A DNA stretch of 13,302 nt from Pseudobutyrivibrio sp. UBA1225 (GTDB taxonomy: Bacteria; Bacillota; Clostridia; Lachnospirales; Lachnospiraceae). Location of the stretch: assembly GCA_002309345.1 (NCBI GenBank), contig DBWZ01000037.1, positions 1-13,302 of the forward strand, written 5' to 3'. A model generated the notes under the pieces. The model saw only the letters and a program-made list of their open reading frames with translations, did no database searches and was not told where the DNA came from. The position numbers were made by a program, and so were the translations under genes. Shown piece after piece: positions 1 through 6,761 of the stretch. Within the stretch, counting starts at the first letter, position 1. The number at the start of each line of letters is the position of its first letter.

Positions 1-66
1 ATGGTTGGTGCTACAGTTGCAGTTGCAGTTTCAGTTGAGGAAGCTGCTACAGCTGGTAAGTTCTAA
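1..66 (+). CDS. C-terminal end of an unidentified protein (partial)
   Basis: Frame 1 is open from the window edge to TAA at 64-66 and reads as a small-residue-rich, valine/alanine-rich tail ending in VEEAATAGKF. The window happens to begin with ATG, but no upstream ribosome site can be seen, so this is taken as the end of a longer gene cut by the window edge. Frame 2 is also open for about the same length, so the frame choice is not certain. A strong terminator starts 40 bases downstream, which supports a transcribed gene ending here. The family cannot be recognised from 21 residues. Confidence 0.4.
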   Translation: MVGATVAVAVSVEEAATAGKF

Positions 67-105
67 TTAACCGATATCCTTTCGCGTAAATTATAAGAAC
101 TTTTT

Positions 106-150
106 ATCCCCTAGTCAGTCTGATTATTCAGGTTGGCTCAGGGGATTTTA
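106..150 (+). terminator. Rho-independent terminator of the upstream gene
   Basis: The outer stem is ATCCCCT (106-112) with AGGGGAT (140-146). It continues inward as AGTCAGTC (113-120) with GGTTGGCT (131-138), using several G-U pairs and one bulged C at 139. TTTTA follows. It separates the partial first gene from the chemoreceptor gene. Confidence 0.8.
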
Positions 151-207
151 TTTCGCCTTTATAGAAAATATGACATTATTTAAAAATTAATGAATATTGT
201 GTGTTTT

Positions 208-238
208 TTGTCCTTTATGGCATTAAACATTATATAAT
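208..238 (+). promoter_or_regulatory. Probable sigma-A promoter of the chemoreceptor gene
   Basis: A perfect TATAAT lies at 233-238. The best -35 match is TTGTCC at 208-213, with a long 19-base spacer. Transcription would start near 245, leaving a leader of roughly 118 bases. The -10 is convincing; the -35 is weak. That weakness would fit a regulated promoter. Confidence 0.55.
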
Positions 239-254
239 CCTAGTGAGCACTAGG
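239..254. promoter_or_regulatory. Perfect palindrome at the transcription start, operator-like
   Basis: CCTAGTG (239-245), a 2-base spacer, and CACTAGG (248-254) form a perfect 7+7 inverted repeat starting directly after the TATAAT box. It would span the expected start site. This is the usual place for a repressor operator. It has no T-run after it, so it is not a terminator. Confidence 0.5.
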
Positions 255-363
255 CTAAGTGAGGGGTTTTGAGAAATTTTTTAGAATTAAAGATTTTGTT
301 CTTTAACTTGCGACAAATATTAGACGAAGCAAAGTACATCATAAATAATTATAGGGGGCTATT

Positions 364-2190
364 ATGAGTAGCAAGAGAAAAAACAACGAGAAAATGAAGA
401 AAAAAGACACAACAACAATTTCTAGGCTTGATTCAGCCACATCAGGAAGCTTCTTCCAGACTATCACATTCCAAAACATTATCGTAAATATTGCGATTAT
501 GGTTGCTTTTATCGTATTTTCGATTATGGCAACAGCTGGAATCAACAGTGTAAAGGCGCAGGCTATGCTTGCCAACACTAATCAGCTACAGCTGGCAAAT
601 GAGGCAGCTGTATTAAAGCAGGATATTATCCATATTTCTGCAGAAATTAACAAGAATCTTGGCCAGTTTGAGGCAGGTACAACATTCACAAAGGCTGATT
701 TTGCAGATATGGAAGGTTATATAGCTGAAGCTATGGATAAGCTTGTGTACATGGATGATTGTCTTATCCCTCAGAATTTACCTGATGGACAGGAGCGTGT
801 ACAAAACTTAAGAGCAACAGTAGAAGCATTTACCACAACTGCAACCAATCTTGAAAACTGTATAGTTGCAGGTGATTTACCAGGTGCTATTTCATATGTT
901 TCTCAGGACTACGGTACAAGTCTTGATAACGTATATGCGGCACTTGCTTCTATAGAAGATGGTATTGTTCAGTTAAACGATGGCTTCGGCGCATATCTGG
1001 ATGTATTTATTAATGAGCAGATGTCTAAGGGCTACATTTTGATGGCAATTGTTGTGATTCTTATTGTAGCAAGCTTTGTACTTACTTATGTGAGAGTTAA
1101 TAAGACTATCCGCAGCATGTCCAATGAGATTCAGAGTATCATTAAAAATATTGATGATGGTAAGGGTGATTTGACTGCCAGATTAAATACCAAGACTAAC
1201 ACAGAGCTAGGACTTATTTCTGGTGGTATCAATAAATTCTTGAGTACATTACAGGGTGTTATCAAGGACGTTAAGGATGGTGCTGGCGTGCTTACTGCAG
1301 CATCAGATAGAATGATTGTTAAGATTCAAAGTGCAAGTGACAATGTTACCAACACTTCTGCAGCAATGGAAGAGCTTGCAGCATCAATGGAAAATGTTGC
1401 AACAACATCTGACGATTTAAATGAGAGACTTTCGGTGGTTAGAGAGGCTGCAGAGGCTATTGATACAGAGGCTAAAGCTGGTGCCGAGATGGCAAATGAC
1501 ATCAAGGAGGAGGCTGACGCAATCAAGCGTGAAGCTAACAGCAAGAAGGAAAGCACTGGTGCCAAGATGGAAGAGCTTTCAAAAGTTCTTGAGGTTTCAG
1601 TTCAGGAATCAGAGCAGGTTGATAAGATTGGCGATTTGACAAATGAAATTTTGGATATCGCTAGCCAGACTAACCTTCTTGCTCTTAATGCATCGATTGA
1701 GGCTGCGCGTGCCGGTGAGGCAGGTAAAGGCTTCGCTGTTGTTGCTGATGAAATTAGTAAGCTAGCTTCTAATTCAAGGGATACTGCAGGAAATATCCAG
1801 GAGATTTCTGGAAAGGTTACAGCAGCTGTTAAGACTCTTTCTGACAATGCAGTGCAGGTAATTGATTTCATAAACAATAATGTTCTTACAGATTACGATG
1901 CTTTTGTTGAGACTGGTTCTAAATACGAAGAGACCGCAACAAAGATTGATGAGATGCTTGAAAAGTTCTCTGAAAAGGCAGACAACCTTAATGCTGTAAT
2001 GAATGAAATGGCAGATAGAATTGAGTCTATTTCTTGCTCAGTTCAGGAAAGCTCAAATGCGATTTCACTTTCAGCATCTTCTGCATCAGAGATTGTTAGT
2101 GAGATTCAGGGTATCAATGATGCTATGGATCAAAACAACGATGTTACAAAGCAACTCAATGCAAGTACTCAGAAGTTTGAGATAGTATAA
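364..2190 (+). CDS. Methyl-accepting chemotaxis protein (membrane chemoreceptor)
   Basis: A 608-residue transmembrane chemoreceptor that would pass ligand signals to CheA/CheW and so to the flagellar motor. A basic N-terminal tail (1-20) precedes TM1 (about 39-60). A helical extracytoplasmic sensor follows (about 61-220, of a size fitting a four-helix bundle), then TM2 (about 224-243), a HAMP linker (about 244-298) and a long helical signalling domain. The hairpin tip is well conserved at 433-463, with ASQTNLLALNASIEAARAGE and GKGFAVVADE. AGGGGG at 353-358 is well spaced for ATG at 364. There is no CheR-tether pentapeptide at the C terminus. It is monocistronic, with its own promoter and terminator; no che or fla genes are adjacent. 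The ligand cannot be predicted. Family assignment is firm. Confidence 0.96.
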   Translation: MSSKRKNNEKMKKKDTTTISRLDSATSGSFFQTITFQNIIVNIAIMVAFIVFSIMATAGINSVKAQAMLANTNQLQLANEAAVLKQDIIHISAEINKNLGQFEAGTTFTKADFADMEGYIAEAMDKLVYMDDCLIPQNLPDGQERVQNLRATVEAFTTTATNLENCIVAGDLPGAISYVSQDYGTSLDNVYAALASIEDGIVQLNDGFGAYLDVFINEQMSKGYILMAIVVILIVASFVLTYVRVNKTIRSMSNEIQSIIKNIDDGKGDLTARLNTKTNTELGLISGGINKFLSTLQGVIKDVKDGAGVLTAASDRMIVKIQSASDNVTNTSAAMEELAASMENVATTSDDLNERLSVVREAAEAIDTEAKAGAEMANDIKEEADAIKREANSKKESTGAKMEELSKVLEVSVQESEQVDKIGDLTNEILDIASQTNLLALNASIEAARAGEAGKGFAVVADEISKLASNSRDTAGNIQEISGKVTAAVKTLSDNAVQVIDFINNNVLTDYDAFVETGSKYEETATKIDEMLEKFSEKADNLNAVMNEMADRIESISCSVQESSNAISLSASSASEIVSEIQGINDAMDQNNDVTKQLNASTQKFEIV

Positions 2191-2226
2191 ATCATTGTAG
2201 GAATTTATAAAAATAAGGTTCTTTAT

Positions 2227-2307
2227 CAGCCAATTAGTTCAAAATTAGGCGCTCGTTAGTGAATAATTACTAAAGAAATGCCGATTTTGAGCTGATTGGC
2301 TGTTTTT
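2227..2307 (+). terminator. Very long hairpin terminator after the chemoreceptor gene
   Basis: The left arm 2227-2250 (begins CAGCCAATTAG) pairs with 2280-2302 (ends GATTGGCTG) over about 22 base pairs, with a few G-U pairs and one unpaired base. TTTTT follows at 2303-2307. The 29-base loop can itself fold through TTAGT (2256-2260) and ACTAA (2269-2273). This is an unusually long stem for a simple terminator. Confidence 0.88.
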
Positions 2308-2314
2308 ATGCATA

Positions 2315-2343
2315 TTGACATATTTGTGTCGGTCGAGTATACT
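2315..2343 (+). promoter_or_regulatory. Near-consensus sigma-A promoter of the aldolase-family gene
   Basis: TTGACA at 2315-2320, a 17-base spacer, and TATACT at 2338-2343. This is the strongest promoter match in the window. Transcription should start around 2350, at the left edge of an operator-like element at 2351-2377. Confidence 0.85.
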
Positions 2344-2350
2344 AGACAAT

Positions 2351-2377
2351 ACTTTAGCACTTTTAACCACTAAAGTG
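2351..2377. promoter_or_regulatory. Operator-like element shared with ilvN
   Basis: The element contains inverted arms ACTTTAG (2351-2357) with CTAAAGT (2370-2376), and nested CACTTT (2359-2364) with AAAGTG (2372-2377), around the centre AACC. It begins 7 bases after the -10 box. The same layout lies 6 bases after the ilvN -10 box (6150-6176), with 20 of 27 positions identical in an ungapped alignment. It may be a repressor site, or an RNA hairpin at the 5' end of the transcript. Confidence 0.5.
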
Positions 2378-2406
2378 CAGTAATACAAATTATGGAGGAC
2401 AGAAAG

Positions 2407-3381
2407 ATGAAAGAGGTTTCAAAGCTTCTCGAAGTTAGAGAAAGCGTACGTGTAGTTGATGCAACACTTCGTGATGGAGGTCTGGTTAACGACTTTTATT
2501 TTACAGACGAGTTTGCAAAGGCACTTTATTTAACTAATGTAAAGGCCGGGGTTGATTACATGGAAATGGGTTATCGTGCTGACAAAGAGCAGTTTGATGA
2601 GTCAAAATTTGGACCATGGAAGTTTTCATCTGATGAATATATTAGAAAGATTGTTGGTGACAACGATACAGATCTCAAGCTTGCTATCATGGCAGATGTT
2701 GGAAGATGTAATTATAAAGAAGACATCCATGACAAGAGCGAAAGTCCAGTTGATTTAATCCGTGTTGCTACTTACCTTCATCAGTTGCCAGGTGCAGTTG
2801 CAATGATAGAAGACGCAGCCAACAAGGGCTACGAGACCACATGTAATATTATGGCTATTTCTACTGCTCAGATGGATGATATCAAGGCAGCGCTTGATAT
2901 TGTTTGTCAGACACCTATTTCTTGTGTCTACATCGTAGATAGCTATGGTTCATTATATCCAGAGCAGATTCAGCGTATCGCAGATGTATATTGCAATGCG
3001 GCTGCTAAGTACGGCAAAAAGGTTGGTATTCATGCTCATGACAATCAAAAGCTTGCTTTTGCCAACACTATCGAGGCTGTTGGTGATGATGTAGATTATC
3101 TTGATGCTACATACTGCAGCATGGGGCGTGGCGCCGGCAACTGTGCAATGGAATTACTTTTAGGCTTCCTTAAGAACCCTAAATACAAAGAAAGATATGC
3201 TCTTAAGTTTGCGGAGGAATTCATGGTCCCACTTAAGGAACAAGGTGTTGTTTGGGGATATGATATGCAGTACCTCACAACAGGTCTTTTGAATCAGCAT
3301 CCACGTACAGCTATCGAATTCACAAAGCAAAACAGAAAGGATTACTTTACTTTCTACCAAGAGATGCTTAACTTAGACTAG
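2407..3381 (+). CDS. DRE-TIM (HMGL-like) metal-dependent aldolase-family enzyme
   Basis: A 324-residue TIM-barrel enzyme of the family that holds 4-hydroxy-2-oxovalerate aldolase, HMG-CoA lyase and isopropylmalate/citramalate synthases. Visible hallmarks are DATLRDGG (18-25, the metal-binding Asp and the DRE-type Arg-Asp), the HAHDN metal site (209-213), DSYGSLYP (178-185) and SMGRGAGN (238-245). ATG 2407 is chosen because GGAGG at 2394-2398 is its ribosome site. An in-frame ATG at 2392 overlaps that site and is unlikely. At 324 residues it is close to aldolases and lacks the C-terminal regulatory domain of isopropylmalate synthase, and no partner aldehyde dehydrogenase (DmpF-like) is adjacent. 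The exact reaction is therefore unknown. A shared upstream element with ilvN hints at a role near branched-chain or 2-oxo acid metabolism (inference). Its stop overlaps that of the convergent neighbour. Confidence 0.85.
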   Translation: MKEVSKLLEVRESVRVVDATLRDGGLVNDFYFTDEFAKALYLTNVKAGVDYMEMGYRADKEQFDESKFGPWKFSSDEYIRKIVGDNDTDLKLAIMADVGRCNYKEDIHDKSESPVDLIRVATYLHQLPGAVAMIEDAANKGYETTCNIMAISTAQMDDIKAALDIVCQTPISCVYIVDSYGSLYPEQIQRIADVYCNAAAKYGKKVGIHAHDNQKLAFANTIEAVGDDVDYLDATYCSMGRGAGNCAMELLLGFLKNPKYKERYALKFAEEFMVPLKEQGVVWGYDMQYLTTGLLNQHPRTAIEFTKQNRKDYFTFYQEMLNLD

Positions 3382-4535
3382 TTCAAGTCATCGATAATAA
3401 TGTTTACAATATTAGTCCAGGTATGGTTTTTGGAAGCAATTTCATAACCATTCTGGGCTATTTTTTTTAGCTTTGTCAGGTCTGATAAGCTAGAATCAAG
3501 TTTTTCTATAATGGCATCCATATTGTTAAGGTCGTAGAAGAGTATGCTAGCATTATCCTGATATTCCTTAAGTAGTAAGCTTGTAGGGTCAGTCAAAGAA
3601 ACTGCGCCGTTAAGCTGTCCGGAAAAGACTCTATCGTGGCTTCCAGCTTTAAAATTTGGCATGATATTTACGGTGATTTTAGACTTCGCAAATACGGTAA
3701 AAGTAAGATTGAATGGAAGCTCCCTGTGTATGTTTGCATGTTTTAAATCTAGCTCATCCCAAAGTCCGCCAAATAGATGTAGTGGATAGTTAGATTTATC
3801 CAAGGTCTCCACTAGCTTCTTGCGATTTAAGCATCTGATATAGGTGTCTGCAAGATAAAAGCTTTGAGTATGTAATGGTTTATCAGAATTGATATAGTCG
3901 TATATATCATTTGAAGCCAATTCGTCAACTGCTTCTTCGATGGTTAGATTGGAATTGGCCTTCATCATATCTATTAACGCATATACGTTTTCTCGAAGCA
4001 TAGTAGGTAGCTTTAAAATAGATGCTTCGATTCTAGTTGGGGCAGTATAAGTGCCAGAAAACAGGATATCGTAAGGGCGTGATTCAAAATCATCCCAGTC
4101 TATTGAATCTTGACCAAAGGCAAGCTCACCTGTCATTGGTGTCACTACTACAGATTTAATATGCGGATAGTATTTGTGTATATAATTCTTGTGATTATCA
4201 TCTAAGCATACTACGTGGAAGTTATTAAGGTTGATTTGCAAGGTGTCGTGGTGATAGAGTGGATGATCCAATATGATGTCATAAAATGGAGCATCAACAT
4301 GGTCTAGGAAGTAGGAATCATCATCCATAAGAGCCCTTGGCAAATCAGAGTTAAAATCTATAAGGCAATCGTATTTGGCGCCCACATAGTTTTCTAAATC
4401 ATCCAAGGAATCCTCGTCAATTTTGAAGTATTCAACTTCATGACCGAAATTTTTGAGGGCAGAGCCCAAGGCATCACCGAAGTAAAGATATGAATTGTAA
4501 CAGACTGTTTTCATTTCAAAAATAAGAAATTTCAT
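3378..4535 (-). CDS. CgeB/YkvP-like glycosyltransferase family protein
   Basis: A 385-residue soluble protein. The N-terminal half begins MKFLIFEMKTVCYNS, a Rossmann-type first strand. The C-terminal half (about 285-350) carries a block with AGSHDRVFSGQLNGAVSLTD followed by a conserved-looking acidic/aromatic strand. This matches the glycosyltransferase group-1-like C-terminal domain found in CgeB/YkvP proteins, where it would bind the nucleotide-sugar. ATG at 4535 is preferred: AGGGGAG (4547-4541 on the minus strand) is 5 bases upstream, and the in-frame GTG at 4541 overlaps that site. In motile Clostridia such proteins are often linked to flagellin or surface glycosylation; here only a chemoreceptor is nearby, so the acceptor is unknown. 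It is convergent with the aldolase gene, the stops sharing CTAG, and divergent from the PPTase gene. Confidence 0.75.
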   Translation of the reverse strand: MKFLIFEMKTVCYNSYLYFGDALGSALKNFGHEVEYFKIDEDSLDDLENYVGAKYDCLIDFNSDLPRALMDDDSYFLDHVDAPFYDIILDHPLYHHDTLQINLNNFHVVCLDDNHKNYIHKYYPHIKSVVVTPMTGELAFGQDSIDWDDFESRPYDILFSGTYTAPTRIEASILKLPTMLRENVYALIDMMKANSNLTIEEAVDELASNDIYDYINSDKPLHTQSFYLADTYIRCLNRKKLVETLDKSNYPLHLFGGLWDELDLKHANIHRELPFNLTFTVFAKSKITVNIMPNFKAGSHDRVFSGQLNGAVSLTDPTSLLLKEYQDNASILFYDLNNMDAIIEKLDSSLSDLTKLKKIAQNGYEIASKNHTWTNIVNIIIDDLN

Positions 4536-4617
4536 AGTCACTCCCCTAAACTAAGCAATTAACTGTTCTATTTCGAGCCAGCTTGACAATAATTGACCTT
4601 TTATTATTTACAAAAAT

Positions 4618-4648
4618 TTAACATTCTAATTTTTTACTATGATATACT
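4618..4648 (+). promoter_or_regulatory. Probable extended -10 promoter of the PPTase gene
   Basis: TATACT at 4643-4648 is preceded by TG at 4640-4641, an extended -10 arrangement (TGNTATACT). The nearest -35-like hexamer is TTAACA at 4618-4623, 19 bases upstream. The leader would be short, about 20-25 bases before ATG 4677. TTGACA at 4583-4588 is too far from this -10 to pair with it. Confidence 0.6.
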
Positions 4649-4676
4649 ATTATATATAAAAGCAAAGGGGAATTCT

Positions 4677-5333
4677 ATGATTAAAGCGGCAGCATACAAT
4701 TGTGAACCACTTCAAAATCCGTTTATATTTGACGAAGTCTACGACATGATTAGCCCTCAGCGTAGAGCCCACGTAGATGAAGCCAAAACACTCAGGGGCA
4801 AGTGTGAGCGATTGGGGGCAGCCCATCTTCTCGAGAAGCTTCTTTGGGAAAATCACATCCAAAGACCTTATGTATATTCCACAACATCACAAGGGAAACC
4901 GATTTTCATACAGCCTAAAAACGTCGATTTTAGCATTTCACACTCCAATTTTTTTGCTGTGGCTGCTATTTCTGACAAGCCGGTTGGAATCGATGTTGAG
5001 CGCATCAGGCCCTACGACAGAAGCTTAGTTGAGCGCTTTTTTACAAAATATGATCAGGAGTTTCTTGAATCTGTTAAAAGAAGTGAGTTAGATAAAAAAT
5101 TTACCGAAGTATGGACTTTCAAAGAAGCCACCAGCAAAATGATGGACAGACCATTGATGCAGGTTTTGCAGTGGATAGATTACAGCGAATACTGTGATTG
5201 CGAGAAAGGCAAAATCGAATGGACTAAGCAAGGATTTGAGTTCAGAGATTTCTACATAACCTTATGTTATGAAGATACTCGCCAGCCAATTCAGATGGGG
5301 TTGTACAATCCATATGATGGTAGATACTATTAA
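4677..5333 (+). CDS. Sfp-type 4'-phosphopantetheinyl transferase
   Basis: A 218-residue enzyme that moves phosphopantetheine from coenzyme A to a serine on acyl/peptidyl carrier proteins, converting them to the holo form. The two diagnostic motifs are present: GIDVE (104-108) and WTFKEATSK (146-154), which supply the magnesium-binding acidic residues and the Lys-Glu pair. A FSISHS-type strand precedes them. The length fits the two-lobed Sfp type rather than the 120-residue AcpS type. ATG 4677 is chosen because AAGGGG (4665-4670) is 6 bases upstream and the promoter lies just before it; an in-frame ATG at 4593 would lie upstream of the promoter -10. No carrier protein, PKS or NRPS gene is in the window, so the natural substrate is unknown. 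Confidence 0.92.
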   Translation: MIKAAAYNCEPLQNPFIFDEVYDMISPQRRAHVDEAKTLRGKCERLGAAHLLEKLLWENHIQRPYVYSTTSQGKPIFIQPKNVDFSISHSNFFAVAAISDKPVGIDVERIRPYDRSLVERFFTKYDQEFLESVKRSELDKKFTEVWTFKEATSKMMDRPLMQVLQWIDYSEYCDCEKGKIEWTKQGFEFRDFYITLCYEDTRQPIQMGLYNPYDGRYY

Positions 5334-5362
5334 TTAGAAGAATTTAATATGTGTAAAGGAGA

Positions 5363-5402
5363 AGATGCAGAGACTATCTAGGGATAGTCTCTGCATCTTT
5401 TT
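5363..5402 (+). terminator. Terminator T1 of the PPTase gene (first copy)
   Basis: A perfect 15-base-pair stem: GATGCAGAGACTATC (5364-5378), loop TAGG, GATAGTCTCTGCATC (5383-5397), then TTTTT. A flanking A-T pair extends it by one. The same hairpin recurs at 6014-6047 after gene A with one changed base. Confidence 0.93.
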
Positions 5403-5416
5403 ATTGCGTATATGTA
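5364..5416 (+). repeat. Direct repeat, left copy, flanking gene A
   Basis: Left copy of a roughly 50-base direct repeat made of terminator T1 plus the bases after it (ATTGCGTATATGTA). The right copy is 6014-6064 (ATTACGTATGTA after the T-run). The hairpin part is 33/34 identical. The copies enclose gene A. Confidence 0.8.
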
Positions 5417-5456
5417 TTTGATTTTTAAAAAGATTTTATTTGAAAATTGTAAATAT

Positions 5457-5483
5457 GGAAAAAAATAGAAATTTTTTTTGAAT
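5457..5483 (+). promoter_or_regulatory. Leader element shared by unknown genes A, B and C (copy A)
   Basis: GGAAAAAAA at 5457-5465, then a T-run 5472-5479, then GAAT at 5480-5483; GG to GAAT is 23 bases. Near-identical arrangements precede gene B (7861-7887) and gene C (9143-9170). It could be an unusual promoter, an A-tract/T-tract bent site, or a protein-binding site. It does not fit the sigma-A consensus. Confidence 0.4.
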
Positions 5484-5530
5484 TAATAGTAGAAGCAATT
5501 AATTAAAACTTTTTTAAGGAGGAATGAAAA

Positions 5531-5989
5531 ATGGAGATAAGTATAGGAGTTGCAAAAGAGGTTTTAAAGGTATTGAAAAAATATGCGAGAGAACAATTAA
5601 ATATTATCATCAATATTCATGGTGACAACATTACTGGTGCAGTTAGTGAAAGATTTAGAAATTTACAATCATTTCTAGATGCAGCATCACGTCATTTAAC
5701 AAGTTTAGACTATGCAATGCGTAATGACATTCCAAATACAACTAGAGACAGTATTTTTGCAGTCGTTAATAATGATATAAATTTATTTATGAATAATGAG
5801 AATCTGACTTCACCGTATGTTCTGAGTCAGCTTACCGAAGATCAGAGATTATATAATCTTGCTAGTCACGGTGAGACTGAATTTATAATAAGAAATCTTA
5901 GACCATATATGGAAAATAGAAATCATGCAGCTTTACAAGCTGTTAGAAGAGAAAATCCTTCGAGTATTAGTAAAACACAAAATATTTAA
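5531..5989 (+). CDS. Unknown protein A, 152 residues, between duplicated terminators
   Basis: I do not recognise this family. The protein appears mostly helical and soluble: no signal peptide, no membrane segment, no cysteine. The first 30 residues could form an amphipathic helix (EVLKVLKKYAREQLNIIINI), and the tail is rich in Asn, Arg and Ser. AAGGAGG at 5516-5522 is a strong ribosome site 8 bases before ATG 5531. Another ATG at 5524 lies only 1 base from it and opens a short out-of-frame reading frame. Base use is visibly A+T richer than in ilvC, with many ATA/AGA codons. The gene is enclosed by two almost identical terminators, the left one belonging to the PPTase gene. Together with the leader shared with genes B and C, this suggests an acquired cassette. 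Confidence 0.7.
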   Translation: MEISIGVAKEVLKVLKKYAREQLNIIINIHGDNITGAVSERFRNLQSFLDAASRHLTSLDYAMRNDIPNTTRDSIFAVVNNDINLFMNNENLTSPYVLSQLTEDQRLYNLASHGETEFIIRNLRPYMENRNHAALQAVRRENPSSISKTQNI

Positions 5990-6012
5990 TATTAGTTTAT
6001 AATTTGAAATAG

Positions 6013-6052
6013 AGATGCAGCGACTATCTAGGGATAGTCTCTGCATCTTTTT
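6013..6052 (+). terminator. Terminator T2 of gene A (second copy of T1)
   Basis: GATGCAGCGACTATC (6014-6028), loop TAGG, GATAGTCTCTGCATC (6033-6047), then TTTTT. One base (C at 6021 instead of A in T1) makes a C-U mismatch in the middle of the stem. The mismatched copy is therefore probably the derived one. Confidence 0.88.
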
Positions 6053-6064
6053 CATTACGTATGT
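6014..6064 (+). repeat. Direct repeat, right copy, flanking gene A
   Basis: Right copy of the repeat at 5364-5416. Similarity runs through the hairpin, the T-run and about 14 further bases, then stops. The copy spacing is 650 bases. Confidence 0.8.
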
Positions 6065-6115
6065 AAAAGGCGATGTTTTTGGGTAAAAGAATACATTGAA
6101 TAATATAGATTTGGG

Positions 6116-6143
6116 TTGACATCTTTCCTTATTGTGATAGAAT
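6116..6143 (+). promoter_or_regulatory. Sigma-A promoter of ilvNC
   Basis: TTGACA at 6116-6121, a 16-base spacer, and TAGAAT at 6138-6143. Transcription should start near 6150, at the left edge of the element shared with the aldolase gene. No T-box or branched-chain leader peptide is visible in the short leader. Confidence 0.8.
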
Positions 6144-6149
6144 TTGTAT

Positions 6150-6176
6150 AGTTTTATACTGTAAACCATTAAAGTG
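6150..6176. promoter_or_regulatory. Operator-like element of ilvNC
   Basis: Matches 2351-2377 at 20 of 27 positions, including the core AACCATTAAAGTG (AACCACTAAAGTG there). The left arm is less symmetric (ATACTGTA) than in the aldolase copy. It starts 6 bases after the -10 box, so a protein bound here would cover the transcription start. Confidence 0.5.
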
Positions 6177-6205
6177 ATAAAACAATCAAATGTAGGAGAA
6201 ACATT

Positions 6206-6706
6206 ATGGAGTCTAAAAAGGTCCTTTCTATTTTAGTCGAAAACACACCAGGTCTTACTAGCAGAATTTCAGGATTATTTTCCCGTAGAGGCTACAATAT
6301 CGATAGTTTTTCCGCTGGAGTTACAGCCGATCCTAGATACACTAGAGTGACGATAGTAACTCATGGTGACGAGATGATTCTAGAGCAGATTGAAAAGCAG
6401 GTTTCTAAGCTCACTGAGGTCATGAACGTCAAGGAACTTAGAGATGGACTTTCAGTTACTAGAGAGCTTATGCTTGTTAAGATTTCGGCTCGCAACACTG
6501 ATAGACAAGATGTTCTTACTATAGTAGAGATTTTCCATGGCAAGGTTGTAGATGTCACTCACGATTCGATGGTTCTCGAGGTTACTGGCAATCAGAGCAA
6601 GCTAGATTCATTCCTTGATATGCTTGGGGATTACGATATACTCGAGCTCGCGCGCACGGGCCTCACAGGCCTCAGCCGTGGTACAGACGATGTAGTTATT
6701 CTCTAG
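6206..6706 (+). CDS. ilvN: Acetolactate synthase small (regulatory) subunit
   Basis: A 166-residue regulatory subunit of acetohydroxyacid synthase, the first common enzyme of valine, leucine and isoleucine synthesis. It raises the activity of the catalytic subunit and confers valine feedback inhibition. An N-terminal ACT domain (about 4-76) shows VLSILVENTPGLTSRISGLF and RRGYNIDSFSAG, both typical of this family. The C-terminal half (about 84-160) is the small-subunit C domain. The length is normal. AGGAG at 6194-6198 is 7 bases before ATG 6206. The gene leads a probable two-gene operon with ilvC, 55 bases downstream with no terminator between. The large subunit (ilvB) is not in the window, which is unusual because small and large subunit genes commonly adjoin. 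Confidence 0.95.
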   Translation: MESKKVLSILVENTPGLTSRISGLFSRRGYNIDSFSAGVTADPRYTRVTIVTHGDEMILEQIEKQVSKLTEVMNVKELRDGLSVTRELMLVKISARNTDRQDVLTIVEIFHGKVVDVTHDSMVLEVTGNQSKLDSFLDMLGDYDILELARTGLTGLSRGTDDVVIL

Positions 6707-6761
6707 TCATCGTTCAAACAGTTTTAAATTATTATTCATATAATTTTAGGAGGATTAAGAA

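Noticed and set aside
288..318. Possible flagellar sigma-D/FliA promoter upstream of the chemoreceptor (TAAA then GCGACAAAT)
   Set aside because: The spacer is about 18 bases instead of 14-16 and the -10 matches only 5 of 7 bases, so support is too weak.
2392..2406. Upstream ATG at 2392 as the aldolase start
   Set aside because: It overlaps the GGAGG ribosome site that clearly serves ATG 2407.
5434..5448. CodY-box-like sequence before gene A (TTTTATTTGAAAATT)
   Set aside because: Four mismatches to the 15-base consensus in very A+T-rich DNA; expected by chance. A similar 4-mismatch site lies before the chemoreceptor.
5457..5483. Leader element of genes A, B and C as a sigma-H promoter
   Set aside because: GG to GAAT distance is 23-24 bases rather than about 20, and two of three copies have TGGA rather than AGGA.
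6641..6685. Locally G+C-rich segment at the end of ilvN with a GGCCTCA direct repeat
   Set aside because: It encodes the in-frame ilvN C-terminal residues (LELARTGLTGLSRG); the repeat is explained by the repeated TGL codons.
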